Positions 1 to 9,037 of a DNA stretch of 64,000 bases are shown one piece after another. The notes under the pieces were generated by a model that saw nothing but the letters and a program-made list of their open reading frames with translations, had not been told where the DNA came from and did not search any database. Each line of letters starts with the position of its first letter. The stretch's first letter is position 1. Source of the DNA: Candidatus Protochlamydia sp. (lineage in GTDB: Bacteria; Chlamydiota; Chlamydiia; Chlamydiales; Parachlamydiaceae); contig JACDAQ010000025.1 in assembly GCA_013695355.1 (NCBI GenBank), positions 62,001 through 126,000 on the forward strand, given 5' to 3'. A program made the position numbers and the translations under genes.

Positions 1-1858
1 ACGGGGGCCGAATGAGGCTTTAGGAGCATCAATCAATGGCAAAACAGTTGACCTTTCTCATTCCCTTAAAGAAGGCGATTTGGTCAGCCTATGGAATTTT
101 GAAGATCCCGAAGGCAAGGAAATTTTCTGGCATACATCTGCACATGTCCTTGCTCAGGCTATTTTACGCCTATGGCCCAATGCACAGCCCACAATTGGAC
201 CTCCGATTGAAGCTGGTTTTTACTATGACTTTGCCAACCTTTCCATTTCAGACGCCGACTTTGAGAAAATTGAGAAAGAGATGCAAGCCATCATTTCCGC
301 TAACTATATTTCCCAAAGAGAAGTTCTAAACTCAAAGCAGGAGGCCCTCGACCTATTCGGAGATAATCCTTATAAAAAAGAGCTCATTGAAAGCTTTGAA
401 GAAGGATCCCCTTTGACAGCCTACAGGCAAGGGGAGTTTCTGGACCTTTGCCGCGGACCTCATCTTTTCAATCTCGGCAAAATTAAAGCATTTAAAGTCA
501 TGAAAACCGCTGGTGCCTATTGGAGAGGAGATTCTAAAAATGAAATGCTGACCCGGATCTATGCCGTTTCCTATCCCGACCGTAAGCTTTTAAAAGAATA
601 CCTTCATCAGCTTGAAGAAGCCAAAAAAAGGGACCATAAAATTTTAGGGCCCCGGTTAGGTCTTTTTTCACTAAAAGAAGAAGCCCCTGGCATGCCCTTC
701 ATCCACCCTAAGGGGCTGATCGTGTGGAACCAATTGGTGGCCTATATCCGTGAAGCCTTGAATCGTCGCGATTATATTGAAATTAAAACCCCAACCATGA
801 TGACACGAGAATTATGGGAAATATCTGGCCATTGGAGCAACTACCGGGAAAATATGTTTACTTCTCAGGTGGAAGAGCGGGATTTTGCCATAAAGCCGAT
901 GAACTGCCCAGGCTGCATGCTTTACTATAAAACCCATACTCATAGCTACCGTGAGCTTCCTTTAAGAATTGCGGAAATAGGCCATGTACATCGCTTTGAA
1001 CCTTCAGGTTCCTTATCAGGCCTTTTCAGAGTAAGGAGCTTTCATCAGGATGATGCTCATATATTTATGAAACCGACCGATATCAAGGCAGAAATTCTTT
1101 CCATTCTAGATTTGGCCAATGAAATTTACTCTACATTTGGTTTATCCTACAGGCTTGAACTTTCTACCCGGCCTGAAAAAAATACCATAGGAACAGATGA
1201 AGAATGGGAGACAGCCACTGAGGGTTTAAAGGGGGCGTTGGACCAAATTGGAAGCAACTATCGAATCAATGAAGGGGACGGAGCTTTTTACGGCCCAAAA
1301 ATTGATTTTCATATCAGAGATGCGATCAACCGGAGCTGGCAGTTTGGGACAATTCAACTTGACATGGCTCTGCCTGAAAAATTTGAATTGGAATATACCG
1401 CCCAGGACGGAACAAAAAAACGGCCGGTCATGATCCATCGAGCCCTTTTTGGATCAATTGAACGTTTCTTTGGCCTGTTGATCGAACACTTCATTGGAAA
1501 GTTTCCTTTGTGGCTAAGCCCTTCTCAAGTGCGCATCTTGACTGTTGCCGACCGGCATGAACCTTATGCTCAAGAACTTTGCCGCCGCTTTAAGGAGGCA
1601 GGATTCCATGCCGACGTCGACAGTGCCCAAGAATCGGTCAGTAAGAAAGTGCGGAATGCGCAGCTTGCCCAATATAATTATATTCTAACAACGGGTGATC
1701 AGGAAATGGAGCATCGAACAGCCAATTTGCGCACACGTGACAATGTTGTGCATGGGGAAATTCAATTGGAAGAATTTATTCAGAAAATTACTAACGAAAG
1801 AAATTCAAGGTCCCTTTCTTCGCCCTACGCCTCGCAACCTGCTCTAGTGGATGAATAA
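1..1858 (+). CDS. thrS: threonine--tRNA ligase (5' end outside window)
   Basis: This class II aminoacyl-tRNA synthetase charges tRNA-Thr in the cytoplasm. The frame is open from base 2, so the real start lies to the left; the ATG at 80 is internal. The visible order is the end of a TGS domain ([18 protein letters not shown]), the editing domain with HTSAH, the catalytic core with the zinc-site motif MNCPGCM, motif 2 ([18 protein letters not shown]), motif 3 ([20 protein letters not shown]) and a C-terminal anticodon-binding domain starting near [11 protein letters not shown]. All expected ThrRS modules are present and undamaged. The parA-like gene begins 3 bases after the stop, so the two are probably co-transcribed, as in other chlamydiae. 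Confidence 0.97.
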   Translation, partial: RGPNEALGASINGKTVDLSHSLKEGDLVSLWNFEDPEGKEIFWHTSAHVLAQAILRLWPNAQPTIGPPIEAGFYYDFANLSISDADFEKIEKEMQAIISANYISQREVLNSKQEALDLFGDNPYKKELIESFEEGSPLTAYRQGEFLDLCRGPHLFNLGKIKAFKVMKTAGAYWRGDSKNEMLTRIYAVSYPDRKLLKEYLHQLEEAKKRDHKILGPRLGLFSLKEEAPGMPFIHPKGLIVWNQLVAYIREALNRRDYIEIKTPTMMTRELWEISGHWSNYRENMFTSQVEERDFAIKPMNCPGCMLYYKTHTHSYRELPLRIAEIGHVHRFEPSGSLSGLFRVRSFHQDDAHIFMKPTDIKAEILSILDLANEIYSTFGLSYRLELSTRPEKNTIGTDEEWETATEGLKGALDQIGSNYRINEGDGAFYGPKIDFHIRDAINRSWQFGTIQLDMALPEKFELEYTAQDGTKKRPVMIHRALFGSIERFFGLLIEHFIGKFPLWLSPSQVRILTVADRHEPYAQELCRRFKEAGFHADVDSAQESVSKKVRNAQLAQYNYILTTGDQEMEHRTANLRTRDNVVHGEIQLEEFIQKITNERNSRSLSSPYASQPALVDE

Positions 1859-1861
1859 CAA

Positions 1862-2614
1862 ATGAAAATAATTGCCGTCAGCAGCTTCAAAGGGGGAACC
1901 GCAAAGACATCCACAGCCCTCCATATTGGAGCCGCCATGGCGAAGTTCCATAAAAAAAAAGTCCTTTTGATTGATTTTGATGCCCAGGCCAATTTGACCA
2001 CAGGGCTTGGATTTGATCCCGATGAAAATGACAGTCTGGCGCCTGTTTTGCAGGGCGAAAAAACAATGGAAGAGGTTATTATAAAAACAGCGATCTCCTC
2101 TCTTGACCTCATTCCTGCGGACAGTTGGCTGGAAAGAGTGGAGGTCACGGGCCAGCTAGCAGCCGACCGTTATTCTCACGAACGGCTAAGAGACCTGCTT
2201 GGAGCGCTCAAATATGACATTGTGATCATTGATACTCCCCCCTCCCTTTGCTGGCTGACTGAATCGGCTTTGATCGCAGCTCAGCACACTCTTGTATGCG
2301 CCACACCCGAATTTTACAGTGTCAAGGGGCTAGAACGTTTAAGTCAGTTTATGGAGAACATTGGACAGCGCCATCCATTGAATATTCTGGGAGTTATTTT
2401 ATCATTTTGGAATGTTCGTGGAAAAAGCAACCAGGCTTTTTTAGAAGTCATTGAGCGGACATTCCCCAAGAAAGCCCTTAAAAGTAGAATTCGAAGGGAT
2501 ATTTCGGTTTCAGAAGCATCGATATTTGGCAAACCTGTATTTGAAACAGATCCTGATTCACGTGCTGCAGCTGATTACATGGCCGTTGTCAAAGAACTGT
2601 TGAAAAGACTTTAA
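1862..2614 (+). CDS. ParA/MinD-family ATPase (pGP5-D/CT582-like)
   Basis: This 250-residue P-loop ATPase belongs to the ParA/Soj group. The deviant Walker A motif KGGTAKTST lies at residues 10-18, with both signature lysines (K10, K15). A DFDAQANLT segment follows, and a Walker B (VIIDTPPSL) lies near residue 120. Family members move DNA or other cargo by ATP-dependent nucleoid binding; no ParB partner is seen nearby. The linkage thrS-parA-pGP6-D-like gene is typical of chlamydiae, where chromosomal relatives of plasmid proteins pGP5 and pGP6 sit side by side. Here an ATPase gene and ogt have come between them. The last 4 bases overlap the end of the convergent minus-strand gene. Confidence 0.93.
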   Translation: MKIIAVSSFKGGTAKTSTALHIGAAMAKFHKKKVLLIDFDAQANLTTGLGFDPDENDSLAPVLQGEKTMEEVIIKTAISSLDLIPADSWLERVEVTGQLAADRYSHERLRDLLGALKYDIVIIDTPPSLCWLTESALIAAQHTLVCATPEFYSVKGLERLSQFMENIGQRHPLNILGVILSFWNVRGKSNQAFLEVIERTFPKKALKSRIRRDISVSEASIFGKPVFETDPDSRAAADYMAVVKELLKRL

Positions 2615-3816
2615 TATAAAAAACCAAAGAGATAAAGGGGAATTTTATTTTTGTAACCTACTTCAATATCATCCAAAGCGAGAAAGGAGTCTGCTAAATT
2701 CTTAATCTGACTGTGGTCCTTGTTCCGTCCGCCTACTTCAATTATGTACCTGTCATCAATGATAAAGTCCGCGCTTGTATGAACATTCACTTTATAAAAA
2801 GCTGATACCTGATTGGCAAAAAATGTTTCTCTGATTCCTCCTGATCCGCTATTTCTTTGCAAATTTCTATTTATGGCATAAAGTAAATTGGTATTGTTCA
2901 TAAATATTTTCCCTGGTTTTCTGATAATCTTCAAGCCTTTCCCTGCAGGATAAAGGTTATTTAGCAAGCCTGAGTGACCTAAATGATCCAGGCAATTATA
3001 AACGATTTCTCTGGAAATTCCAATACTTGAGCTAATTTGATCAATGTTTGGTATCAACCCATCCGTAGTAGCTACTAACCAGAGTATTTTTTTTAAAATG
3101 GGAAGGGTAGTTTGCTTCAATTTGAAAATTACTGCAATATCTTCAAAAATAACTTTTTCGATTACATTATTCAATTTTGATAAATAATCCTGAGTTCCTT
3201 CCAGGAAAAAAGGATAATATCCATATACAAGATAGTCCCTAAAAAGTTTCAAAATTTTTAAAGAATGTAATCCTTCTGCTATTTCAACATGATTCTGGAA
3301 TATATTATTCAAGGTTAAAACAGGAAGGTCTATTCCCTGGGTTAAAAGTATAAATTCACGAAAAGAAAGGCCAAGTAATTGGTGGTAAACAACCCTTCTT
3401 GAAAGGTCTGCCTTGCTTTTATTCAGGTCTAATGAAGAGCTGGCAGAAAAAACGATCTTACATTTTTTATATGTATCTATAATATTTTTTAATTCAATAG
3501 ACCAATTAGGATATTTATGAATTTCATCAATAAATAGCCCTTCTCCTCCATCCGTAAAGTAATTTTGGGCTATATTAAATAAGCCTTGAGCATTTACATG
3601 AATATTATCGGCTGAGATATATAAAGCCCTTTCTGCAAATTTATATTCTTCAAGTATTTTTTGACACATAAGCGTTGTTTTTCCTACACCGCGATCTCCA
3701 AGAATGCACGTCGCATGGGCAGACCAATTGATTTTTTCATAAACATATCTTTTTACTTGAATTTCTACCGTTGACATGACCTCTCGATGGATTTTAAATA
3801 AATCTTCCAGCCCCAT
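2611..3816 (-). CDS. AAA ATPase with DUF4143-type C-terminal domain
   Basis: This 401-residue protein has the layout of the AAA_14/DUF4143 family. A Walker A GDRGVGKTT lies at residues 40-48, a Walker B LFIDEIHKYPNW near residue 95, a winged-helix-like middle (IDQISSSIGISREIVYNCLD), and a C-terminal nuclease-like fold ending in DFIIDDRYIIEVGGRNKD. Such genes are common, horizontally mobile and of unclear function in bacteria. The gene is convergent with parA and overlaps its last 4 bases. It sits between the parA-like and pGP6-D-like genes, which suggests later insertion. A remnant of a palindromic repeat lies about 100 bases upstream of the start. The start is the ATG at 3816; upstream bases are AT-rich and likely hold the promoter. 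Confidence 0.85.
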   Translation of the reverse strand: MGLEDLFKIHREVMSTVEIQVKRYVYEKINWSAHATCILGDRGVGKTTLMCQKILEEYKFAERALYISADNIHVNAQGLFNIAQNYFTDGGEGLFIDEIHKYPNWSIELKNIIDTYKKCKIVFSASSSLDLNKSKADLSRRVVYHQLLGLSFREFILLTQGIDLPVLTLNNIFQNHVEIAEGLHSLKILKLFRDYLVYGYYPFFLEGTQDYLSKLNNVIEKVIFEDIAVIFKLKQTTLPILKKILWLVATTDGLIPNIDQISSSIGISREIVYNCLDHLGHSGLLNNLYPAGKGLKIIRKPGKIFMNNTNLLYAINRNLQRNSGSGGIRETFFANQVSAFYKVNVHTSADFIIDDRYIIEVGGRNKDHSQIKNLADSFLALDDIEVGYKNKIPLYLFGFLY

Positions 3817-3916
3817 AAACCCTCATCTTTTGTAATGTGTACTTTACAATTTTTAATATCGATTGTCAAGTGAACATGACAATTTTGTATAATGAATATC
3901 CTTCAAGCGGGATACT

Positions 3917-3993
3917 TATACCCAAGTGGAATTTAAAAATTGGAATTTGGACTGCCTCAAAGCTTTAGGGGTTGGGGCATCTAAAATCAAATA
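3917..3993. repeat. half copy of the palindromic MITE (TATACCCAAG family)
   Basis: About 75 bases closely match one arm of the full palindromic element at 17833-17998. They start at the shared end TTATACCCAAG and run through the arm to GGTTGGGGCATCTAAAA. The second arm is missing, so this is a solo half element between the DUF4143-type gene and ogt. Confidence 0.75.
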
Positions 3994-4051
3994 AAGCTAG
4001 TTTGAATTAAAAACGTTAGTTATAATAAATTTATAAAATAGTGGGTTAATA

Positions 4052-4534
4052 ATGAATTTGCTTAAATATAAAATAATACAAAGTCCGGTGGGTTCGCTCA
4101 AAATTATAGTGAGTGAAAAATGTTTATTGGCCATTTTGTGGGACAATGAAAAATTTAATCGAGTCAGATTAGACCAACTGACAGAAGATGAGGATGATTC
4201 GATCATCCTGGAAACAGAAAAGCAGCTTAACGAATACTTTTTCAGTCAAAGGAGGGGTTTTGATCTGCCTATTGAAACCCTGGGGACTTCATTTCAACAA
4301 GGGGTATGGAAGCAGTTAAATCAAATTCCCTATGGAACAACATGGAGCTATAAAGATATTGCCCTAAAAATCAACAACCCTCTAGCTGTAAGGGCTGTCG
4401 GCTCAGCTATTGGCAGAAATCCTATTTCAATTATTGTCCCTTGCCATCGTGTTGTGGGATCCAATGGCAGTCTTACTGGATTTGCCGGAGGATTGGATCG
4501 TAAAAAATTTCTCTTGGATATCGAGAGAAACTAA
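4052..4534 (+). CDS. ogt: methylated-DNA--[protein]-cysteine S-methyltransferase
   Basis: This DNA repair protein removes alkyl groups from O6-alkylguanine by suicidal transfer to its own cysteine. The protein has 160 residues. The active-site motif IIVPCHRVVG places the acceptor cysteine at residue 131, and the helix-turn-helix DNA-binding part (GTTWSYKDIALKI, then AVRAVGSAIGRNP) precedes it as expected. The downstream GSLTGFAGGLDRKKFLLDIE is also typical. Length and order fit an Ogt/MGMT single-domain enzyme without the Ada N-terminal domain. The gene stands alone, with about 235 bases upstream that include a MITE remnant and about 500 bases without a gene downstream. Confidence 0.95.
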   Translation: MNLLKYKIIQSPVGSLKIIVSEKCLLAILWDNEKFNRVRLDQLTEDEDDSIILETEKQLNEYFFSQRRGFDLPIETLGTSFQQGVWKQLNQIPYGTTWSYKDIALKINNPLAVRAVGSAIGRNPISIIVPCHRVVGSNGSLTGFAGGLDRKKFLLDIERN

Positions 4535-5030
4535 ATATTATTTAATTTACTATACTAATATAGACAAAGCTTATTAAAGCTCTGTATGAACTGCATTTTA
4601 TTTATGGTATCAAATAAATTGCCTCGCAATACCAATAGATATGAAGGGAAGGCAATGACAGTGTTGAAGAAAGAAACTGCTAAATGGTCATTTAACAATA
4701 ATTGAAATTGGGAGTGAATAGGCATCGCGCCTCACTAAAGTCTTTAGAACCTCTTAAAAAGCGAAAACACTTATTAACATGAGTTTTGGGTTTCTCCTCC
4801 TAGATATTATGTCCCCACCTATCTTCACCCCTTCTATAAAATGATATTCTTTATCTGAGAGAAAGAGCAATCTAAGGACACGATATCCTTACTTCCCAAA
4901 AATTTAGGTTATTAGAGGCAAATAGTTGTATGTAAAACCGCTTTACATCACACAGTCACTCTTCCGATTTTTCTGGAATTGTTTGTTGATATCCCACAAA
5001 ATGGATCTCTCAATTAATTAAAAGGACTTT
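4535..5030. other. intergenic stretch without a recognised gene
   Basis: About 500 bases lie between ogt and the pGP6-D-like gene. No long reading frame, RNA gene or repeat shared with other parts of the window was seen. It may hold the promoter of the pGP6-D-like gene and ung, but no clear promoter or ribosome-binding site could be assigned. Confidence 0.5.
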
Positions 5031-5771
5031 ATGGCTAATGTCAATTCTATCCTCACTCAAAGAGTAAAAAAATCCCCTCATCTTTCAAAAATGGCAGAAA
5101 TGGCCAAGCAATCTGCAACTGGGAACCTTACTAGCTTTGCCGGTATGTTTAGCGTAACGGATTTAAGCGAAAATGAAAAAAATAATTTAGAAAATTTGTT
5201 AAAAAATTATGCAAATGACGCTTATAACGTTGAAAATGATTTGCAAGTTTTGATTTCATTAACATCTGAAGTTAAGGCAATAAATAATCAGGCCGCTATT
5301 TTGCACGGAGAAAGGATTAAAAAGGCCCATCAGGTTCTCATTAAATATCGGGATGGAGCCTTCACAGCCTGGCTGATTGCAGCCTATGGGAATAGACAGA
5401 CTCCTTATAACCTCATGCAATATTATGATTTTTATGAAATCATGCCAAAAAAACTTAGGCCGCAGATTGAATGGATGCCAAGGCAAGCGGTTTATGTCCT
5501 TGCAAGCCGGGATGGGAGCCTGGAAAAAAAACAAGCCATTGTTGAAAAATACGACGGGGAAACAAAACAAGAAGTCTTGAACTTGATCAGGGAAGTTTTT
5601 CCACTCGACCGGAAAGATAAGCGCGTCACAAAGATGGGAAATGGGGTGATTTACGCACTTCAAAAAATTTACGACCAAATTAAACCAAACAACCATCTTC
5701 TCGAACCTCTCCAAATAAAAGAAATCCAGGCGCTTTTGAATAAAATTAAACATTTAATAAACGGGGAATAA
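5031..5771 (+). CDS. pGP6-D-like chlamydial protein (CT583 family)
   Basis: This 246-residue protein matches the chromosomal relatives of the chlamydial virulence-plasmid protein pGP6-D. Recognition rests on the central segment around FTAWLIAAYGNRQTPYNLMQ and the following KLRPQIEWMPRQAVYVLASR, which are characteristic as I remember the family. The molecular function is not known. The N-terminal half is predicted helical and rich in Lys, Glu and Asn. The ung gene starts 1 base after the stop, so the two should be one transcript. In other chlamydiae this gene directly follows the parA-like gene; here about 2.4 kb of extra DNA (DUF4143-type ATPase, ogt) separates them. Confidence 0.85.
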   Translation: MANVNSILTQRVKKSPHLSKMAEMAKQSATGNLTSFAGMFSVTDLSENEKNNLENLLKNYANDAYNVENDLQVLISLTSEVKAINNQAAILHGERIKKAHQVLIKYRDGAFTAWLIAAYGNRQTPYNLMQYYDFYEIMPKKLRPQIEWMPRQAVYVLASRDGSLEKKQAIVEKYDGETKQEVLNLIREVFPLDRKDKRVTKMGNGVIYALQKIYDQIKPNNHLLEPLQIKEIQALLNKIKHLINGE

Positions 5772-5772
5772 T

Positions 5773-6480
5773 ATGTCTCATTGGACCCCATTTAATTTAG
5801 AGCCCGGCTGGCAGGAGGCACTAAAAGAAGAGCTTGAGCAGCCTTATATGGCCGAATTAGCAACCTTTATTGAAAAGGAATATGTTTTGCATGCGGGGGG
5901 GGTTTACCCACCAAAAGATTTGATTTTTAATGCTTTCTTTCAAACGCCTTTTGATCAAATAAAAATTGTGATTGTAGGGCAGGATCCCTATCATGGGCCA
6001 GGGCAAGCACATGGATTAAGCTTTAGCGTTCCTAAAGGGGTAAAACCACCCCCATCCTTGGTTAATATTTTTAAAGAGCTTAAAGCAGATATTGAATTGC
6101 CGACCCCTTCACACGGTTGTTTGCTTCATTGGGCCAAACAGGGAATTTTATTATTAAATGCCACGCTGACTGTTAGGCAAAGCGAACCTCTTTCTCATCA
6201 TGGCAGAGGATGGGAGAAGTTTACAGATGCTGTGATCAGTGTACTACAAAAAAGGGTGGATCCTATTATTTTTGTCCTCTGGGGAAAGTCAGCGCAAGAC
6301 AAATGCCGTTTTCTACGTGAATCAGGAGATAACTATGGTCATACAATTTTAACAGCTGCCCATCCATCTCCCTTTTCTGCCTCTAATGGTTTTTTTGGGT
6401 GCCGTCATTTTTCACAAATTAATGAAATTCTGGAAAAGCAAGGCAAAGGTCCCATCCTTTGGGATTTAGAACCTGTTTAA
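5773..6480 (+). CDS. ung: uracil-DNA glycosylase (family 1)
   Basis: This enzyme excises uracil from DNA as the first step of base excision repair. The 235-residue protein has the water-activating motif GQDPYHGPGQAHGLSFSV (catalytic Asp71) and the C-terminal DNA-intercalation loop HPSPFSASNGFFGCRHF. The active-site segment LLLNATLTV lies between them. Length and motif spacing are normal for family 1. It follows the pGP6-D-like gene by 1 base. The last codons (LEPV, stop) lie inside a short palindromic repeat that recurs at the end of tatC and inside the decayed ispA copy, so the natural C-terminus may have been altered by that element. Confidence 0.97.
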   Translation: MSHWTPFNLEPGWQEALKEELEQPYMAELATFIEKEYVLHAGGVYPPKDLIFNAFFQTPFDQIKIVIVGQDPYHGPGQAHGLSFSVPKGVKPPPSLVNIFKELKADIELPTPSHGCLLHWAKQGILLLNATLTVRQSEPLSHHGRGWEKFTDAVISVLQKRVDPIIFVLWGKSAQDKCRFLRESGDNYGHTILTAAHPSPFSASNGFFGCRHFSQINEILEKQGKGPILWDLEPV

Positions 6481-6500
6481 ATCTATGATCAGGTTCTTAG
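6465..6500. repeat. short palindromic element (AGAACCT...AGGTTCT), copy 1
   Basis: A short inverted repeat begins TTTAGAACCTGTTTAAATC and closes with ATCAGGTTCTTAG. It overlaps the ung stop codon and supplies its last residues. The same unit is found at 7489-7539 and 20929-20969. It could also act as a transcription-ending hairpin for the pGP6-D-like/ung pair. Confidence 0.7.
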
Positions 6501-6591
6501 GAGTATAACAAATCATTTTTTGAAATGGCTTGAACTGAATGGCTCAACCAGCTAAAAGGAAGTTCAATGTCATTTTCATGAGGAGGTCGTT

Positions 6592-6900
6592 ATGGTACGC
6601 TCAGAATTTTGTAGTGAGAGCTTATCTGGTTACAAAATCAAGGGACCAACCCATGCTTCAGTCGACCATAATCTGCAAATTCAAATTCATGAAGCTGATT
6701 TAAAGAGCTGTATAGCGAATAACAAAACTTATTCTCAAATTTATGCTTATTTTACCCCCTCTCTCCCACCCCATCGCTCTTTTTCGGTCAAAGAGGCCGA
6801 ACTCATGCAAGCAATGAATGAAGCTAACAATTCATATACCGCCTGGAAAAAAATGAAGGAGCAGCTTCAACAAGCCTCCTCTAATTATTTTAATTGTTAA
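6592..6900 (+). CDS. small hypothetical protein
   Basis: A 102-residue protein that I do not recognise. The start is well supported by AGGAGG seven bases before the ATG, one of the strongest ribosome-binding sites in the window. The protein has no signal peptide or membrane segment. Its C-terminal half (about residues 65-98) is likely helical and amphipathic, with many Lys, Glu, Asn and Gln. It stands alone between ung and the 133-residue gene at 7074, with about 170 bases on its 3' side. A role as a small chlamydia-specific cytoplasmic or secreted protein is possible, but nothing in the sequence shows it. Confidence 0.6.
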   Translation: MVRSEFCSESLSGYKIKGPTHASVDHNLQIQIHEADLKSCIANNKTYSQIYAYFTPSLPPHRSFSVKEAELMQAMNEANNSYTAWKKMKEQLQQASSNYFNC

Positions 6901-7073
6901 ATTAAAAGAAACTAAAATTGGTTTAGGAATTGTGTCAAAGTCACCAGGCTGGCGCATTTTAAAAGACTACTTTTAAATAAAACAATTAAAAAAACATTTA
7001 ATTTTTATTTAATTCTATAAATTATATAATGTAATTAAGAAGATTATTCATCTTAATAAATTAGGGTGGGATT

Positions 7074-7475
7074 ATGTTAGTTGATAAAGATATAAAAAAA
7101 ATATTGAATCAATTAGCCGAAGGCGAAGTTATAAAAGTCGCATATGACGGATTAGAAATTTTTGTTAGATTTCTAGATACTGATTCTAAGCTCTCATTTA
7201 TAACCTCCGTTTATTATGGCGGCAATTACATTCCCTCAAGTGTAAGACGTTGCCTAACCCATAGTGCTCCTTTTTCCCACCCCCCTATTCGAACCTTTTT
7301 GACCATAGATGAAAAAAAATTTCAAATTTCTCTTAATTATTTAGGGCATTTGAATCGCCTTGACCATCATAATTTAAACGAACTAATTGAAGAATTCGGA
7401 TCAATCGCTGAAAAATGGCGCAATTATCTTGATGAGCATGATAAGCATGATCTGGTGCATGTCAGGGTAAAGTAG
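7074..7475 (+). CDS. hypothetical protein, possibly type III secretion chaperone-like
   Basis: This acidic protein of 133 residues has no signal peptide or membrane segment. GGGTGGG lies just before the ATG. The layout of short strand-like segments (VIKVAYDGLEIFVRF, FLTIDEKKFQISLNYLG) with a final helix (NLNELIEEFGSIAEKWRNYL) loosely resembles the CesT/Tir type III secretion chaperone fold. That resemblance is by eye only, and no conserved motif proves it. It is convergent with tatC, whose 3' end lies 25 bases away, and the palindromic repeat at 7489-7539 separates the two. Confidence 0.6.
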   Translation: MLVDKDIKKILNQLAEGEVIKVAYDGLEIFVRFLDTDSKLSFITSVYYGGNYIPSSVRRCLTHSAPFSHPPIRTFLTIDEKKFQISLNYLGHLNRLDHHNLNELIEEFGSIAEKWRNYLDEHDKHDLVHVRVK

Positions 7476-7488
7476 AGCACCGCTTCTC

Positions 7489-7539
7489 TAAGAACCTGTT
7501 CAATATCTATGATCAGGATGATTTTGAACAGGTTCTAAG
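7489..7539. repeat. short palindromic element, longest copy; overlaps end of tatC
   Basis: The arms TAAGAACCTGTTCAA and TTGAACAGGTTCTAA surround a 20-base centre containing CTATGATC. This is the most symmetric copy of the element also seen at 6465-6500 and 20929-20969. It encodes the last residues of TatC (LEPVQNHPDHRY) and probably ends transcription between the convergent genes. Confidence 0.75.
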
Positions 7540-8405
7540 CATTTTCCATAAAGTATGGCTAGCTCATACAGGCCTACCAGAAGAAGCGCTAATATCATCT
7601 GCGTGGGAACATCAGGTGGAGTGAGTAATGCCGCCAAGATGAACGCTGTAAAGATCATAATACGTCTTTTTGAGATCAACCATGCTGGAGATAAGCATTG
7701 ATAATGCACAAGACATAGAAGAATAAGTCCGATCTCAAAGGCAAAAGCGTGCCCTAATAGCAAAATTAATGTGTAATCAATGTAAAATGCCAATGTCCAT
7801 GCATTTTGACCAATCGAAGCATTAAAACCTTCCAAATAATTATTTGTTAATGGAATCGTAAAAAAATAAGCTAATGCAAAACCGAAACCCATCCAAAGAA
7901 AAGACCAGCAAATCAAGGGGATAAGCATAATCCTTTCATTTTTTTTTAGGCCGGGGAGAATAAATTGAAGCAAGAACCAGCTCCACAATGGGGATGTAAA
8001 TACCAGGCTAGCCCAAAAAGATAGCTTTAAAGTTAAAATAATGCCTTCTAAAGGACTCAATATTAACAAACGTTGAGTCAGAGGGATTGTATATTCAACC
8101 GAGTGTGAGGGGGCAAGGCGCAGTTGATTTGGTCCTACCCAACTCAAATCCTCAGTATTCAAAATAATAGCCTCTAAGGGCAGCTTATAGTTTTGATAGG
8201 TGGTAGAAACATTCATAATTCTTTCATATCTGCTGACTGAAAGATTATTTTTATCAAAATTGGAAGTAAGGGCATTAAAAAGGGGCTGATAAAAGAAAAG
8301 AATGAGGATAAAGCCGATGCCAATGATACCAAAAACTTTCAGTAGGGTTGACCGCAAGTCTTCTACGTGGTCCCAAAAGTCTTTCCAAACTTCATTTTCA
8401 GACAT
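7500..8405 (-). CDS. tatC: Sec-independent protein translocase TatC
   Basis: This multi-spanning inner-membrane protein recognises twin-arginine signal peptides and, with TatA, moves folded proteins across the membrane. The 301-residue protein opens with FWDHVEDLRSTLLKVFG, the family's N-terminal HLEELR-like motif, and has about six hydrophobic segments. An extra loop of roughly 60 residues lies after the first membrane segment. The C-terminal dozen residues are encoded by a palindromic repeat. tatA lies 11 bases upstream, so the two form an operon. One likely client in this window is the Rieske protein at 44980, which carries an SRRSFL signal. Confidence 0.92.
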   Translation of the reverse strand: MSENEVWKDFWDHVEDLRSTLLKVFGIIGIGFILILFFYQPLFNALTSNFDKNNLSVSRYERIMNVSTTYQNYKLPLEAIILNTEDLSWVGPNQLRLAPSHSVEYTIPLTQRLLILSPLEGIILTLKLSFWASLVFTSPLWSWFLLQFILPGLKKNERIMLIPLICWSFLWMGFGFALAYFFTIPLTNNYLEGFNASIGQNAWTLAFYIDYTLILLLGHAFAFEIGLILLCLVHYQCLSPAWLISKRRIMIFTAFILAALLTPPDVPTQMILALLLVGLYELAILYGKCLEPVQNHPDHRY

Positions 8406-8416
8406 ATAAAGACATA

Positions 8417-8617
8417 TCAGCTATCTTTCTTTTCAACAGGCGCTGATTTGTCTTCAGGCTTAATAGGGTTTATAGGAAACTCTTCTTCTCCATAACAAGC
8501 CTTTTTGAATTCCCGAATTCCTTTCCCAAGATTTTGAGCAAACTCAGGCAATTTTTTCCCGCCAAAGAGAATCAGCCCTACCACCAAAATAACTAAAATT
8601 TCACCGCTGCCTATCAA
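8417..8617 (-). CDS. tatA: Sec-independent protein translocase TatA (TTG start)
   Basis: A 66-residue membrane protein forms the Tat pore component. After a very short N-terminus comes one membrane helix (GEILVILVVGLILFGGKKLP), the hinge FGGKKLPEF, an amphipathic helix (AQNLGKGIREFKKA) and a charged tail. I chose the TTG at 8615-8617 because AGTGGAGG precedes it by six bases and because it gives the normal TatA length. The frame stays open to an ATG at 8872, but that would add 85 residues that do not look like TatA. The gene precedes tatC by 11 bases. Confidence 0.88.
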   Translation of the reverse strand: MIGSGEILVILVVGLILFGGKKLPEFAQNLGKGIREFKKACYGEEEFPINPIKPEDKSAPVEKKDS

Positions 8618-9037
8618 GGGTAACCTCCACTTTAAATTATCTATTCTGCTGGTCTCTGGTAAAAAGGGCAAAAGAATTTTTAAGTTTGAGATATATTTTA
8701 ACATCAGTAAAATTTTGCCCAACGCTTTAATAAGAAGAGAAATAGTTATATAGTATATCTTCTTCTTAAGAGGGTGTGGATGTGTGCATAAATAATCTTT
8801 TTTGAATCTTAAAGCTACAGTCAATTTGCCAAAAAAATTGATGTTTATAATCAACACATAGCTTGTTTGCATTTTGTGAAAATGCTGCTCAAGTGATCTA
8901 ATTCACTAAGTTTAAATTCACATTTAGCAGACTTATGAGCGACTTATCCACAAAGTGTGCATTAAATGGTTCCTTGCAATAAAATTTCTTACTGATTAAG
9001 CTTTTAATCAACGAAAAAATCAAAGCGAGATAAAAAT
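8618..9037. other. intergenic stretch upstream of tatA and the secreted protein gene
   Basis: About 420 bases lie between the divergent tatA and the secreted-protein gene at 9038. The tatA frame remains open through part of it but does not look coding. It contains one copy of a 49-base repeat (8732-8780) also found at 16081-16129. Promoters for both flanking genes should lie here, but none could be assigned with confidence. Confidence 0.5.
8732..8780 (-). repeat. 49-base intergenic repeat, copy A
   Basis: Read on the minus strand it starts CCACACCCTCTTAAGAAGAA and ends ACTATTTCTCTTCTT. It matches 16081-16129 at roughly 42 of 49 positions, allowing small gaps. The inner part is an imperfect palindrome (AAGAAGAA...TTCTTCTT). 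Both copies are intergenic, which suggests a short dispersed element. Confidence 0.6.

Noticed and set aside
8618-8872. Longer TatA reading frame from an upstream ATG
   Set aside because: The extra 85 residues are not TatA-like, while a TTG with a strong ribosome-binding site gives the exact family length.
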